64,000 nt of DNA. Origin: Chryseobacterium carnipullorum. GTDB lineage: Bacteria; Bacteroidota; Bacteroidia; Flavobacteriales; Weeksellaceae. The notes beneath the pieces were generated by a model that worked only from the letters and a program-made list of their open reading frames with translations, was not told the DNA's origin and did not search any database. Position numbers and translations under genes: made by a program. Positions 26,035 through 35,767 of this stretch are shown in pieces (the first letter of the stretch is position 1; each line of letters opens with the position of its first letter). The stretch is from positions 62,001 through 126,000 of the forward strand of contig NZ_FRCD01000006.1 of assembly GCF_900142785.1 (NCBI RefSeq). Reading direction: 5' to 3'.

Positions 26035-27576
26035 ATGATAAAAAGTACCTCAATTGTACAAAGCAAAAGATTTTTGCTTATTTTTTCATTGTTTATTTTC
26101 TTCCAAAATATTCAGGCGCAGAATGAACAAGGAACCGGCTATCCGTATTTTGTTAACTTTACTCAGGGATTACAACCTCAGGAAGCCTACAAAGTATCTA
26201 CCAGCGGTGTTCAGAATGACGCTACTTTTACCACCGAAGGATTACGAATGACCCGAAGTGTTAATAATATTTCAGGCGGGATTATCCTTGCTGATAAAAT
26301 ATTCAAAAGTGATCAGGGAATTAAATTCGAATTTGAATTTGCAATTTATGGAGGAAATACTAATGGAGGAGATGGTATTTCTATCTTTTTAGTAGACGGA
26401 TCTATTCCTAAAGAACAGCTCAATATCGGATACTTTGGAGGAGGATTAGGATATAGTTTTGTTCGTGGAAGTGAGTCTACGGAAGGACTGAGAGGAGCAT
26501 ATCTGGGAATAGGTCTAGATGAATTTGGAAATTTCAAAACAACCTTTAACCAGGGTGAAAGAGTTAGAAATGGAATTTTTGGTGTAACATTAGCTAATGG
26601 GCGAAGCAATATTTCTTTAAGAGGTAAACGCGGAAATCAGTATCTGTCGGCATCTGAACCTGCGGGATACAATGGTTACCCACTACTGTATAGTACGGCT
26701 ACCAATGTTTCCCCTTCCAGCAACAATAGATCCATTTATCTGGATACACAGACAGGGAAATTTATTGGCATTAAAAATCCGAATCTTCAGCAATTCAGTA
26801 TTGAGAGTGGCGGAACTACGATTCCCCTAAATGAAAATGATGTAAGATTCCGTAAAGCATTTGTCACATTAATACCCAATCCTTCCGGTGGTTATAATAT
26901 AACCCTGGAAATACAGCACGGAGATGTGAAAGAAAAAGTTATTGACAATTATTATTATCCTACTTCTCTGAAATATACAGAGAGTACAATATCCTCCAGT
27001 ACGGTAAGAACTCTGGATACGTCACCCCCTTCTACTTTCAGAATTGGTTTTGCTGCTTCTACCGGAGCTGCTAAAAATATACATTTATTGAAAAACTTAG
27101 GAGTTACCAGACCTTATGCTGCCGAAGTAACAGATGATCTCTTTGAAGGATGTCCAGGGATAAAATCTACGTATTTCCCTTTACTTAATGATGCAGCTTA
27201 TTCTTCCGCAAGTGGTCAAAACCCGCCAACCCTTTCTTATAACAACCTTGATTTTAGTTCATTTCGTTTTTTAGATATCAATGGTAATGTGATTCCGAAT
27301 ATAACAGGTGGAGTTTATACCAGCAGTCAGGGTACCTGGACCTATTCATCCACTACAGCAGCGCTTTCCTTCAGGCCCGCGATTGGATTTACAGGAGTTG
27401 CCCAAATACAATATGATATTAAAGGCGGCGGAAGCAATGGTACTGAAGCTCCTTACAATAAAGAAGAATACAGATCAATGCCAGCTTTGATACAGGTTAA
27501 TATTTCAAGCGCAAATAACTGCAGCAAAGCCTGCGTTATTTCAAACAGGAATGTTACTCAGAAAATATCAAGATAA
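26035..27576 (+). CDS. Secreted L-type lectin-like protein
   Basis: 513 aa with a signal peptide ending near IFFQNIQAQ. Residues about 35-345 look like a legume-lectin (concanavalin-like) sandwich: GGDGISIFLVDGS and GAYLGIGLDEFGNF are the typical metal- and sugar-site strands, followed by FRIGFAASTGAAKNIHLL. The last ~150 residues look like a separate Ig-like or cadherin-like repeat (FRFLDINGNVIPNITGG, TGVAQIQYDI). No C-terminal sorting domain was identified with confidence. Probable role: carbohydrate binding at the cell surface. Confidence 0.7.
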   Translation: MIKSTSIVQSKRFLLIFSLFIFFQNIQAQNEQGTGYPYFVNFTQGLQPQEAYKVSTSGVQNDATFTTEGLRMTRSVNNISGGIILADKIFKSDQGIKFEFEFAIYGGNTNGGDGISIFLVDGSIPKEQLNIGYFGGGLGYSFVRGSESTEGLRGAYLGIGLDEFGNFKTTFNQGERVRNGIFGVTLANGRSNISLRGKRGNQYLSASEPAGYNGYPLLYSTATNVSPSSNNRSIYLDTQTGKFIGIKNPNLQQFSIESGGTTIPLNENDVRFRKAFVTLIPNPSGGYNITLEIQHGDVKEKVIDNYYYPTSLKYTESTISSSTVRTLDTSPPSTFRIGFAASTGAAKNIHLLKNLGVTRPYAAEVTDDLFEGCPGIKSTYFPLLNDAAYSSASGQNPPTLSYNNLDFSSFRFLDINGNVIPNITGGVYTSSQGTWTYSSTTAALSFRPAIGFTGVAQIQYDIKGGGSNGTEAPYNKEEYRSMPALIQVNISSANNCSKACVISNRNVTQKISR

Positions 27577-27583
27577 TTTGATA

Positions 27584-27613
27584 AAAACCAGCTTTAAAAG
27601 CTGGTTTTTTCAT
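27584..27613 (+). terminator. Terminator of the lectin operon
   Basis: AAAACCAGCTTT / AAAGCTGGTTTT stem followed by T residues. Confidence 0.9.
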
Positions 27614-27629
27614 TTTAACGGAGTGAAAA

Positions 27630-27990
27630 TCAATGTTTATTTTTTTTAGTAAATGCTGAACGGCCACTTCAATCGCATTATCAACAAGCAGATACCTTAC
27701 TCCCAATTCTTTTATTGATTCCCGGTTTGAAGTAATGATGATGGATTCTTAAACCTTTCATATGAGCAGAGCTCAGACTGGTCTTTATTTTCAGCCTTCT
27801 CAGGGCGTATCCGCTCTTTCCCATCATATCCAACATCGCATCCGGAATCAGAATCATTAAAGAATTCTCTAAAGGCAGGATTCACAATTATTACTTTTAT
27901 TTCTCCCTAAAGTATTGGCTGTACTAACGAAAAAGAATTTTTCCACTCCGGCCTCCGTAGTTTGAGAGAATAAATGGATGGTAGCATCAT
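27630..27990 (-). pseudogene. Decayed NAD(P)-dependent epimerase/reductase-like remnant
   Basis: On the minus strand, pieces of one protein appear in shifting frames: TTEAGVEKFFFVSTANTLG, then EIKVIIVNPAFREFFNDSDS, then MLDMMGKSGYALRRLKIKT, then SNRESIKELGVRYLLVDNAI and EVAVQHLLKK. The order and the ending (RESIKELG.RY......AV) recall the C-terminal half of extended SDR enzymes such as dihydroflavonol-reductase-like proteins. At least two frameshifts and no start remain. The family assignment is tentative; the decay is clear. Confidence 0.4.
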
Positions 27991-28008
27991 AATTCTGAGA
28001 TTAATCCC

Positions 28009-28497
28009 TTAAGTGTTGGCAGAAAACTGCTGAATTCTTTTTTTGTGTTTCCTGATGGCAAAGTATGAACGGTCAGTACAGGATAAAGCCTGGAAAAGGA
28101 TTAGGCCAATAAATATAACATTAAAAACAGTCTGATCTTCAAATCCTCCAAATCGTTGCAATAGAATAATAACCTGAAAATTGCTGTACTTCAGGTCTGA
28201 AATTTTAAATTTAAAGGAAGGAGTGGTGCAAAATAACACACTGAAATAAAATATGACCGGAGTGAGAAACAGGATCATATGAACTGTAATTATAGAATGA
28301 ATCTCAATCGATAATTCCTTAACCAACGTAAATACGCCATCCATCCAGAAGCTAGATGATAATAAAAGAAAGATCCCGAACCAGAAATTATATTTCCTGT
28401 TTATCCGTAAAGGATTGGATCATTTCATTAGAGAAAGCAAAACCAATGAAAACCAGATTAATACAACGATGAAACCGTTTAATTCTGATGTGTTCAT
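28009..28497 (-). pseudogene. Truncated AraC-type regulator with N-terminal membrane domain
   Basis: Reading starts at an ATG at 28497 (MNTSELNGFIVVLIWFSLVL). An in-frame TGA at 28420-28422 follows after LLSLMK, and the same frame continues SNPLRINRKYNFWFGIFLLL and on to RKHKKRIQQFSANT, where it stops at 28009. The layout (several membrane helices, then H-KK-I--FS) matches the sensor half of 7TM AraC regulators in Flavobacteriia, but the HTH domain is missing. Nonsense mutation plus C-terminal loss make it a pseudogene; a shorter functional frame from 28344 is unlikely. Confidence 0.6.
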
Positions 28498-28527
28498 TGG
28501 TTTTGATTTTGTGATAAAAGATGGTGG

Positions 28528-29169
28528 TTACCCTATTCTCTTCCTGACAAAAATTTCGTAGCCCAGATAGATCAGTGGCAGCGACATGGCTCCTAAATAA
28601 AGAATATTACTCATAGCTTGTTGAGGATGCAGTGTAATAGAATAGACAAGTCCAAAGAATGCCCCCCCTAAATGAGCGGCATGTCCTAGATTATCCCATT
28701 GCTTAGGATTCAGCATCATATAAACAGAATATCCAAAATACAATGTTCCAAACAACCATCCCGGTAAAAAGTTAACGCTAATCTCATTAGGAGCCATTGC
28801 AATAGAAGCAAAAATGACACCCGAAACAGCTCCTGATGCTCCGATAGCAGAGTACCATGGCTGTTTTTTATAAATCATAAGACTGAATAAATTTCCAAGG
28901 ATCATTGATCCAAAATAAATAATCACAAAGCCTATATTTCCAAAAAATGACGTCACAACTCCCTGGAAGAAGTATAAAGAAAGCATATTGAAAAATAAAT
29001 GCATAAAATCGGCATGCAAGAATGCTGAACTGATAAGTCTTATATATTCTTTACGATTGGCAATTGCCCCAACGTTAAATTTATATTTCTCGAATAAAGC
29101 CGTATTATTGAACCCAAAGTAACTGATAATACAGGTTACGGCCATAATGACTAAAACAATTGTACTCAT
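28528..29169 (-). CDS. Rhomboid-family intramembrane serine protease
   Basis: 213 aa with six membrane segments. The catalytic serine is in AIGASGAVSGVIFAS (GxSG), and the histidine is in NLGHAAHLGGAFFGL. An N-terminal H-x-x-x-x-H-x-x-x-N-like region (HADFMHLFFNMLSLYFF) supports the family. It cleaves transmembrane substrates, which are unknown here. It lies 11 bp downstream of parC and is probably its cotranscribed last gene. Confidence 0.9.
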   Translation of the reverse strand: MSTIVLVIMAVTCIISYFGFNNTALFEKYKFNVGAIANRKEYIRLISSAFLHADFMHLFFNMLSLYFFQGVVTSFFGNIGFVIIYFGSMILGNLFSLMIYKKQPWYSAIGASGAVSGVIFASIAMAPNEISVNFLPGWLFGTLYFGYSVYMMLNPKQWDNLGHAAHLGGAFFGLVYSITLHPQQAMSNILYLGAMSLPLIYLGYEIFVRKRIG

Positions 29170-29180
29170 AATTTAAATTC

Positions 29181-31769
29181 TTAATTTTCAGGTTCATCGC
29201 TTTCAAAGAGATCCCCGATTACTGTTCGGTCATCATCCACAATACCGTCTCCGGTTTCCGGCTCTTCATACACTTCCGGTTCCTCTTCCACAGGTTCAGG
29301 AATGGTGATATTGATTGTTTTCACTTTAAATTTTGTAAACTGATTTCCTATGGCTTTTATTCCTTTTACAGTAATAAATTCATCCAGATGTATGATTTCA
29401 GCATCACGGTCTTTCCCTTTATCTTTAGCAAAAATAATCTCTGCTGAGGCACCGTTGGCCACAATCACGTTTTCAATGAATGATTTCGGATGTTCCGATG
29501 GCATAAAGGTCTGCAAATTCACTGTATTTTCCAAAAGGAATCTCTTAATAAAGTACATCTCTTTTTCTCCATCGTAATAAATACAGGTCACAGGCTGTTG
29601 TGGTTTCCACTTTTCCAGAACCAGATATTCATCATCGAAACGGTTCCCCAGATCGAAAGAAACCAACTTCACTTCACCGTTGGTATTAATGGTCAGAATT
29701 CTATCATCTCCTTTGAAGCTGCCTAAAAGAGTTCCTCTGGCATCGGCATTCAGTCTCCTCACCGTATCATCGAACCATATTTTTCTGGGAGCCAGCGTAG
29801 AAACACCTTCTTCCTTCATATCCACTTTTTTCACTGAATATTTGGTTACCAGATTTCCTTTAGAATCTCTTCCTTTAATGGCAAGATCAGAGAAATCGAT
29901 TTCCATTTTATTTTTTCTGATCCTCGGATTGGGTTTTAGAAGAACGGTTACGGTTTCTGCTTCTCCGTTTGGATTGGCTGAAAAATAGAGTACTTCTGAA
30001 CCTTTTTTATCGGAAGCCAGCGGATAGTCCGTGTTTCTGGTCACTGCAGTTACAGAAAAACGCTTCATATAATAAGGTCCTTCCCTGCCTTCGCGGTAGA
30101 TCATATTGTAAACTGTCCTTTTGTCGTTCTTCTTCCATATGGCAACGCTCAGAAGGTCTTTTCCGACAAAGATTTTGGCGTCCACTTTTACAACCTTCAT
30201 CGTTCCGTCTTTTCTGAATATAATGATATCATCAATATCCGAACAGTCGAAAAGATACTGGTCTTTTTTCAGGGATGTTCCAATAAAGCCTTCTTCAAAG
30301 TTGGCATAGAATTTCTCATTCGCCACCGCTACTTTTGTTGCATCAATGGTATCAAAAATTCTAAGCTCAGTTTTTCTTTCTTTATCTTTACCGTATTTCT
30401 TCTGAATATTTAAATAATAATCAATCGCATAAGCAATCAGATTCGCAAGGTTGTATTTTACCTGCTCTATTTTGCCTTCAAGGGCTGCTATATTTTCCTT
30501 AAATTTATCTAAATCGAATCGTGAAATTCTCTTGATTCTGATCTCGGTCAGTTTTAAAATATCTTCTTCCGTTACGGCTCTTAAAAGGTGCTTCGTATGG
30601 GGCTTTAATCCTTTATCAATGGTTTTAATCACCTCTTCCCAGGTCTTTACCTCTTCAATGTCATGATAGATCCTGTTTTCTATGAAGATCCTTTCCAGTG
30701 AAGAAAAATGCCAGCTCTCCTGAAGTTCATGAAGTTCTATTTCCAACTCTTTTTTAAGAAGGGAAACCGTGTGCTCCGTGTTCATTTTCAGAATGTCGGA
30801 AACGTTCATAAACATCGGCTTGTCGCCTACGATCACACATGCATTCGGAGAAATGGTAACCTGACAGTCTGTAAAAGCATAGAGTGCATCGATGGTTTTA
30901 TCCGGTGAGACATCATTATGAAGATGGATCAGGATTTCTACTTTGTCGGAAGTGTTATCTTCAATCTTTTTGATCTTGATCTTTCCTTTTTCGTTGGCCT
31001 TCAGGATAGAATCAATCAGGTCGCTTGTTGTTTTTGAGAAAGGAAGTTCGGAGATCACCAGCATATGCTTGTCGGTATGGGTAATTCTGGCTCTCGCCCT
31101 TACCTTACCTCCTCTGTGTCCGTCATTATATTCTGAAACATCAAGATATCCTGCCGTCAAAAAGTCGGGAAACAATTCAAATTTCTTTCCTTTCAGATGG
31201 GCAACGGAGGCATTGATCAGTTCATTAAAGTTATGAGGGAGAATCTTTGTAGAAAGTCCTACACCGATTCCTTCCACTCCCTGAGCAAGAAGCAGCGGAA
31301 ATTTAACGGGAAGATCTATGGGTTCATTATTTCTTCCGTCGTAAGATTTCGCCCATTCGGTAGTTTTTGGATTAAATACTACTTCCAGTGCAAAAGGAGT
31401 CAGTCTGGCTTCAATATATCGGGCTGCTGCCGCAGAGTCTCCGGTATAGATATTCCCCCAGTTTCCCTGCGTATCTATAAGAAGTTCTTTCTGCCCGATC
31501 TGTACCATAGCATCGGTAATGGAGGCATCACCGTGAGGGTGATACTTCATGGTATTTCCTACGATGTTGGCTACTTTGTTGTAACGGCCGTCTTCCAGTT
31601 CCCGCATAGAGTGCATGATCCTCCTCTGAACAGGCTTTAGCCCATCATAGACGGAAGGAATCGCTCTATCCAGAATTACATAGGATGCATAGTCCAGAAA
31701 CCAGTCTTTATAAAGTCCTGAGACTTTTTTCAAGCTCTCACCTTCGTGCGAGTTTTCTTCTGTCGTCAT
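29181..31769 (-). CDS. parC: DNA topoisomerase IV subunit A
   Basis: 862 aa. The N-terminal breakage-reunion domain has LKPVQRRIMHSM, YHPHGDASITDAMV and the active tyrosine (about Tyr118) in AAARYIEARLTPF. The C-terminal part shows beta-pinwheel blades (GTMKVVKVDA, GEVKLVSFDLG) and a very acidic tail. With ParE it decatenates daughter chromosomes. Bacteroidota GyrA is close in length, but pairing with parE two genes upstream supports ParC. Confidence 0.88.
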   Translation of the reverse strand: MTTEENSHEGESLKKVSGLYKDWFLDYASYVILDRAIPSVYDGLKPVQRRIMHSMRELEDGRYNKVANIVGNTMKYHPHGDASITDAMVQIGQKELLIDTQGNWGNIYTGDSAAAARYIEARLTPFALEVVFNPKTTEWAKSYDGRNNEPIDLPVKFPLLLAQGVEGIGVGLSTKILPHNFNELINASVAHLKGKKFELFPDFLTAGYLDVSEYNDGHRGGKVRARARITHTDKHMLVISELPFSKTTSDLIDSILKANEKGKIKIKKIEDNTSDKVEILIHLHNDVSPDKTIDALYAFTDCQVTISPNACVIVGDKPMFMNVSDILKMNTEHTVSLLKKELEIELHELQESWHFSSLERIFIENRIYHDIEEVKTWEEVIKTIDKGLKPHTKHLLRAVTEEDILKLTEIRIKRISRFDLDKFKENIAALEGKIEQVKYNLANLIAYAIDYYLNIQKKYGKDKERKTELRIFDTIDATKVAVANEKFYANFEEGFIGTSLKKDQYLFDCSDIDDIIIFRKDGTMKVVKVDAKIFVGKDLLSVAIWKKNDKRTVYNMIYREGREGPYYMKRFSVTAVTRNTDYPLASDKKGSEVLYFSANPNGEAETVTVLLKPNPRIRKNKMEIDFSDLAIKGRDSKGNLVTKYSVKKVDMKEEGVSTLAPRKIWFDDTVRRLNADARGTLLGSFKGDDRILTINTNGEVKLVSFDLGNRFDDEYLVLEKWKPQQPVTCIYYDGEKEMYFIKRFLLENTVNLQTFMPSEHPKSFIENVIVANGASAEIIFAKDKGKDRDAEIIHLDEFITVKGIKAIGNQFTKFKVKTINITIPEPVEEEPEVYEEPETGDGIVDDDRTVIGDLFESDEPEN

Positions 31770-31775
31770 CTGTTT

Positions 31776-32252
31776 TTAATCATTTTTCTCCTCATTCGCT
31801 TTTACGACTTTATTCAGAGAGATTTTTAAATCGTTTACTTCTTTTTGGCTCAAATAGGATATTTCATACTTGAGTATGGTAGAACCGCTGTTTTTACTTG
31901 AGATGGTAACATATAACCTTTTGATAAAAAACACACTTACCATTTCATACCTGATCAGTTTATACTTCGGAAATTCATCATGAAGCGGTTTATCCATGAA
32001 AGGAATAATGTTCCTGTTCTTAAAGTTCAGCGCTTCTCCATCACTGTCATACTCAAAGATCTGTCTGCCGTTGAGGTGAAAAACCACCAGCAGTAAGATC
32101 GGAAGAATAAGAAGTACATAACTTTCTTTTCCTACAGCCTGAAACCTGTATTCATTAAGTAAAAATGCAGCAATCCCAAATACGACCAACATCAGCAGCA
32201 GCGAATGCATAAAATTATAAACTGAAGCTTTGTTGCGGTTGCTAAGTCTCAT
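31776..32252 (-). CDS. Conserved membrane protein of unknown function
   Basis: 158 aa. Two membrane segments near residues 14-32 and 45-61 are followed by a soluble C-terminal domain of about 95 residues. The layout resembles small PH-like membrane proteins, but I cannot name the family. It is sandwiched between parE (31 bp upstream) and parC (6 bp downstream), so it is part of the topoisomerase operon. Confidence 0.65.
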   Translation of the reverse strand: MRLSNRNKASVYNFMHSLLLMLVVFGIAAFLLNEYRFQAVGKESYVLLILPILLLVVFHLNGRQIFEYDSDGEALNFKNRNIIPFMDKPLHDEFPKYKLIRYEMVSVFFIKRLYVTISSKNSGSTILKYEISYLSQKEVNDLKISLNKVVKANEEKND

Positions 32253-32283
32253 TTCTGGTTTTTATGTTTATTAGTTTATTTTT

Positions 32284-34167
32284 TTAATCAGCATCTGTAT
32301 CCAGCATCTCTTTCTTATCAATGTCCGGATCTTCCACTACCAGATTTTCAAGGATAAACACCTGTCTGTCTGGGGTATTTTTTCCCATATAGAATTCCAG
32401 CAGCTGGTCTATCGTCTGGTCTTTACCAATCACAACAGGTTCAAGACGAATATCTTTTCCGATGAAATGTTTGAATTCATCGGGAGAAATCTCTCCAAGT
32501 CCCTTGAATCGTGTAATCTCAGGGTTTTTTCCAAGTTCATTCAGAGCTTTGATTCTTTCCACTTCAGAGTAGCAGTATCTTGTTTCTTTTTTATTTCTTA
32601 CCCTGAACAATGGCGTCTGAAGGATATACAGGTGGCCGTTCTTGATCAGATCCGGGAAAAACTGAAGGAAGAATGTAATCATCAAAAGACGGATGTGCAT
32701 TCCATCCACATCGGCATCGGTAGAGATAATAACCTGATTGTATCTTAAGTCTTCAAGGCTTTCTTCGATATTTAAGGCGGCCTGAAGAAGGTTGAACTCT
32801 TCATTTTCGTACACTACTTTTTTGGTCAGTCCATAGCAGTTCAGCGGTTTCCCTTTCAATGAGAATACAGCCTGAGTTTCCACATCTCTTGATTTTGTGA
32901 TGGACCCTGATGCAGAATCTCCTTCGGTAATAAAGATCTGGGTCTCTCCTTTTCTTTCGTTTTTCTGATCGTTATAATGCTGTCTGCAATCACGCAATTT
33001 TTTGTTGTGCAGAGATACTTTTTTGGCTCTTTCCCTCGCCAGTTTCTGGATTCCTGAAAGTTCTTTTCTTTCTCTTTCAGAAATAAGGATCTTCCTTTGG
33101 ATAGACTCAGCAATTTCCGGATTTTTATGAAGAAAATTATCAAGTTTACTTTTCAGAAAATCAATGATAAATGTTCTTACAGTAGGTCCGTTGGGGCCCA
33201 TATCATTAGATCCCAGCTTTGTTTTGGTCTGGGATTCAAATACAGGTTCTTCTACGTTGATAGAGATCGCCGCAATGATCGATTTTCTGATATCTGAGGC
33301 ATCAAAATTCTTATTGAAGAACTCACGGATTGTTTTTACATACGCTTCACGGAAGGCATTAAGGTGTGTTCCTCCCTGCGTGGTATTCTGGCCGTTTACG
33401 AAGGAAAAATAGGTTTCAGTCTGCGATTTGTCAGAATGGGTAATCGCTAATTCTATATCGGTGTCTTTCAGGTGAACGATAGGATACAGAATTTCATTTT
33501 CCATTTCCTCTTCCAGAAGGTCTTTAAGACCATTTTCAGAATAATAGGTTTCTCCGTTGAACAAAATTTTCAATCCCGGATTAAGATAGGCGTAATTACG
33601 CAGCATCTTGGCTATATATTCTTTTCTATACTTGAAATGAAGGAAGATATCACCGTCAGGAACGAAAGAGATTTCAGTCCCGTTTCGGTCTGAGGTATCT
33701 TTCTCCTCGTGGTTTTCTGTGATCAATCCTCTTGAAAATTCTGCCATCTTCATTTTTCCGTCACGGAAGGATCTTACGCGGAAATATTCAGAAAGTGCGT
33801 TAACGGCTTTGGTACCTACCCCATTCAATCCCACTGATTTTTTGAAGGCTTTACTGTCATATTTACCCCCCGTATTCATTTTAGAAACAGCATCTACAAC
33901 CTTTCCCAGCGGGATTCCACGGCCAAAGTCACGGATACTGACTTTACCGTCGTCTACTTTTATTTCAATTCTTTTTCCTGACCTCATTCTGAACTCATCA
34001 ATAGAGTTGTCCAGAATTTCTTTCAGCAGAATGTAAATACCGTCGTCCGCAGAGGAGCCGTCTCCGAGCTTCCCGATATACATTCCGGGGCGCAGACGGA
34101 TGTGTTCCTGCCAGTCGAGGGTTCTGATATTATCTTCGGAGTAGATTGGATTTATTTCTTGTGACAT
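32284..34167 (-). CDS. parE: DNA topoisomerase IV subunit B
   Basis: 627 aa from [13 protein letters not shown]; a 5-codon longer frame exists but is unlikely. GHKL ATPase domain: [43 protein letters not shown] domain: [17 protein letters not shown] and [14 protein letters not shown]. The subunit hydrolyses ATP to drive strand passage by ParC. It is first in the parE - membrane protein - parC - rhomboid run. Confidence 0.92.
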   Translation of the reverse strand: MSQEINPIYSEDNIRTLDWQEHIRLRPGMYIGKLGDGSSADDGIYILLKEILDNSIDEFRMRSGKRIEIKVDDGKVSIRDFGRGIPLGKVVDAVSKMNTGGKYDSKAFKKSVGLNGVGTKAVNALSEYFRVRSFRDGKMKMAEFSRGLITENHEEKDTSDRNGTEISFVPDGDIFLHFKYRKEYIAKMLRNYAYLNPGLKILFNGETYYSENGLKDLLEEEMENEILYPIVHLKDTDIELAITHSDKSQTETYFSFVNGQNTTQGGTHLNAFREAYVKTIREFFNKNFDASDIRKSIIAAISINVEEPVFESQTKTKLGSNDMGPNGPTVRTFIIDFLKSKLDNFLHKNPEIAESIQRKILISERERKELSGIQKLARERAKKVSLHNKKLRDCRQHYNDQKNERKGETQIFITEGDSASGSITKSRDVETQAVFSLKGKPLNCYGLTKKVVYENEEFNLLQAALNIEESLEDLRYNQVIISTDADVDGMHIRLLMITFFLQFFPDLIKNGHLYILQTPLFRVRNKKETRYCYSEVERIKALNELGKNPEITRFKGLGEISPDEFKHFIGKDIRLEPVVIGKDQTIDQLLEFYMGKNTPDRQVFILENLVVEDPDIDKKEMLDTDAD

Positions 34168-34187
34168 ATATGATTTCAGCAAACATA

Positions 34188-34213
34188 CAAAAGTACGAAA
34201 TTGTACAAAAATA
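34188..34213 (-). promoter_or_regulatory. Two -7 elements upstream of parE
   Basis: Minus-strand TACTTTTG at 34188-34195 and TATTTTTG at 34206-34213, both fitting TAnnTTTG. The nearer one predicts a leader of about 15 nt. Confidence 0.55.
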
Positions 34214-34309
34214 TCCGAATTTTTTCCATTCGATTTTTATCAACATCTAATCTTAAACATTGCACTGTTATCAATCAAATTATATATTTACAGCATTATT
34301 CAATATCAC

Positions 34310-34674
34310 GTGAAAAAAATAATTCTTTTATGCTTATTTTATTTCATTTTGTTATCCTCATCATTATATTTTGCACAAATTCCCGGAATGGTCAATTATA
34401 ATGAAGAGGATGATCTGAATAATTCAAATACCTATTCCCTGAGCCAGGATCGAAGTGGATTTCTTTGGATTGGAAAGTGACAATGGAATTTTCCGGTTTG
34501 ATGGAAAGAAACTCAAGTATTTCAACAATAAACAAGGGCTAAACATTCAGACAGCTTTCTGATACTCATATCATTCTTGAGATCCATGATCTTACTGAAA
34601 AAGAACAAAGACCTCGAACCCGGATCAAACTTTATATACCATCTTATGAAAACCAAAACATAAGTATGCACTGA
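34310..34674 (+). pseudogene. Collapsed two-component sensor gene (propeller N-terminus plus kinase tail)
   Basis: A GTG at 34310 opens a signal peptide (VKKIILLCLFYFILLSSSLY) followed by NTYSLSQDRSGFLWIG, the first blade of a Reg_prop beta-propeller. One extra base near 34474-34477 creates a TGA; the next frame continues SDNGIFRFDGKKLKYFNN. The sequence then jumps to ILEIHDLTEKEQRPRTRIKL and YIPSYEN, which resembles the last strand of a LytS-like histidine kinase, ending at 34674. A receptor of roughly 1000 aa appears to have lost its middle through deletion. Confidence 0.6.
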
Positions 34675-34720
34675 AAATTTAGAATAAAATTTTTGATGAG
34701 AAATTTCACTTCTTCTGTTT

Positions 34721-35257
34721 TTATTTCTCTTCCAGTTTTATAATCATCTTTTTAAGCATCACCGGGACAATTAACTGATGGAAAGGACGTACGGGCAGGA
34801 AATACAATATTCCCATCCAGTTATGGTATTTTACAGTCGTTGAAATCGTTAGAGAGTTTTTTCCGGTATTTCGTTTGGCTTTATCATAAAGAACAGAAAC
34901 TCTGAAATCGAGATGCTTATCATTTTCTCCCATGATAATTTCATTTTCTGTCTTATCAAATATTTTGAAAATTCCCACCTGTTGCCCCACTTCAAGTTTA
35001 AGATCCCCGGGATCCTGTATTTTGCTGCGATCTGTTCCGGTTTTCAATCCAAACATTTTAACGATGCTGTTTCTGAAGGCGAACATTTTCTTCCCCCACT
35101 GAGGCGTACTGGAGAAAAAAGCCTTGCCTATCTCTGCGGTAGTAATGTTTCCATCTGCATTAAGTACTTCTCCCATAAAACTGTCTGTATAATCGAATAT
35201 TACTTTTTCTCTGGACAGAGCAGATTCTTTGGGAAATTCAGTTTTTTTTATCTTCAT
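34721..35257 (-). CDS. DUF2867-like protein
   Basis: 178 aa from MKIKKTEFPKES. The start at 35257 is favoured over an upstream Met at 35296 because a minus-strand -7 element TACATTTG spans 35294-35301. Features: DSFMGEVLNADGNIT, TPQWGKKMFAFRNSIVKMFG and a terminal VKYHNWMGILYFLPVRPFHQ, which fit the DUF2867 family, of unknown function. No signal peptide. Transcribed alone. Confidence 0.6.
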   Translation of the reverse strand: MKIKKTEFPKESALSREKVIFDYTDSFMGEVLNADGNITTAEIGKAFFSSTPQWGKKMFAFRNSIVKMFGLKTGTDRSKIQDPGDLKLEVGQQVGIFKIFDKTENEIIMGENDKHLDFRVSVLYDKAKRNTGKNSLTISTTVKYHNWMGILYFLPVRPFHQLIVPVMLKKMIIKLEEK

Positions 35258-35301
35258 GGTACTGATTTTAAGGTCATTTAGTCTTTGTTCTGACAAATGT
35301 A

Positions 35302-35678
35302 AGTGGCTTTGTGCAGAAAAGAAGTGAGCAATCTCAGCTTTCCGCTAAAATATATTGGAAATATGGTTTCAATCAGATAGTGAAATACTACACTTAACTT
35401 CCATTTAATAAAACTTATTAGAAAATAGACCAAACTTACCAATTCACATCATGAGAGATTTTAAAATCTCTTAAATCTATTAAAAACTAAAAAGTGCTCA
35501 TCGACATTGATAAAGTAAGAGCTGAATATTTGGCAGAGCATTTTTATGATAAAAAGTTTTTCAAAAAACATTTGGTTTCTCTCGCAGGACGGGGAAATTC
35601 CACCGTTATGTTCTGAGGAATTCTTGGCTATATCAGAATCCATGATCCTCTTTTAAATAAAGCACAAATAAGCAGGGG
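35302..35678. other. Gene-free stretch with a possible gene fragment
   Basis: About 375 bp. One plus-strand frame at about 35490-35612 reads VLIDIDKVRAEYLAEHFYDK then KFFKKHLVSLAGRG, stopping soon after. It has gene-like composition but no start or family match, so it may be a remnant. Confidence 0.3.
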
Positions 35679-35706
35679 GTCGTTTCAAAAGAAACGGCCT
35701 TTTTTA
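35679..35706 (+). terminator. Terminator-like hairpin before the aminotransferase gene
   Basis: GTCGTTTC / GAAACGGC with an AAAA loop followed by a T run. Confidence 0.65.
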
Positions 35707-35767
35707 TTAGGGCCTGTTTCAGGATTGCAAAAAATGAATTAAATTCGGTTACCTAAAACAGATCTTC

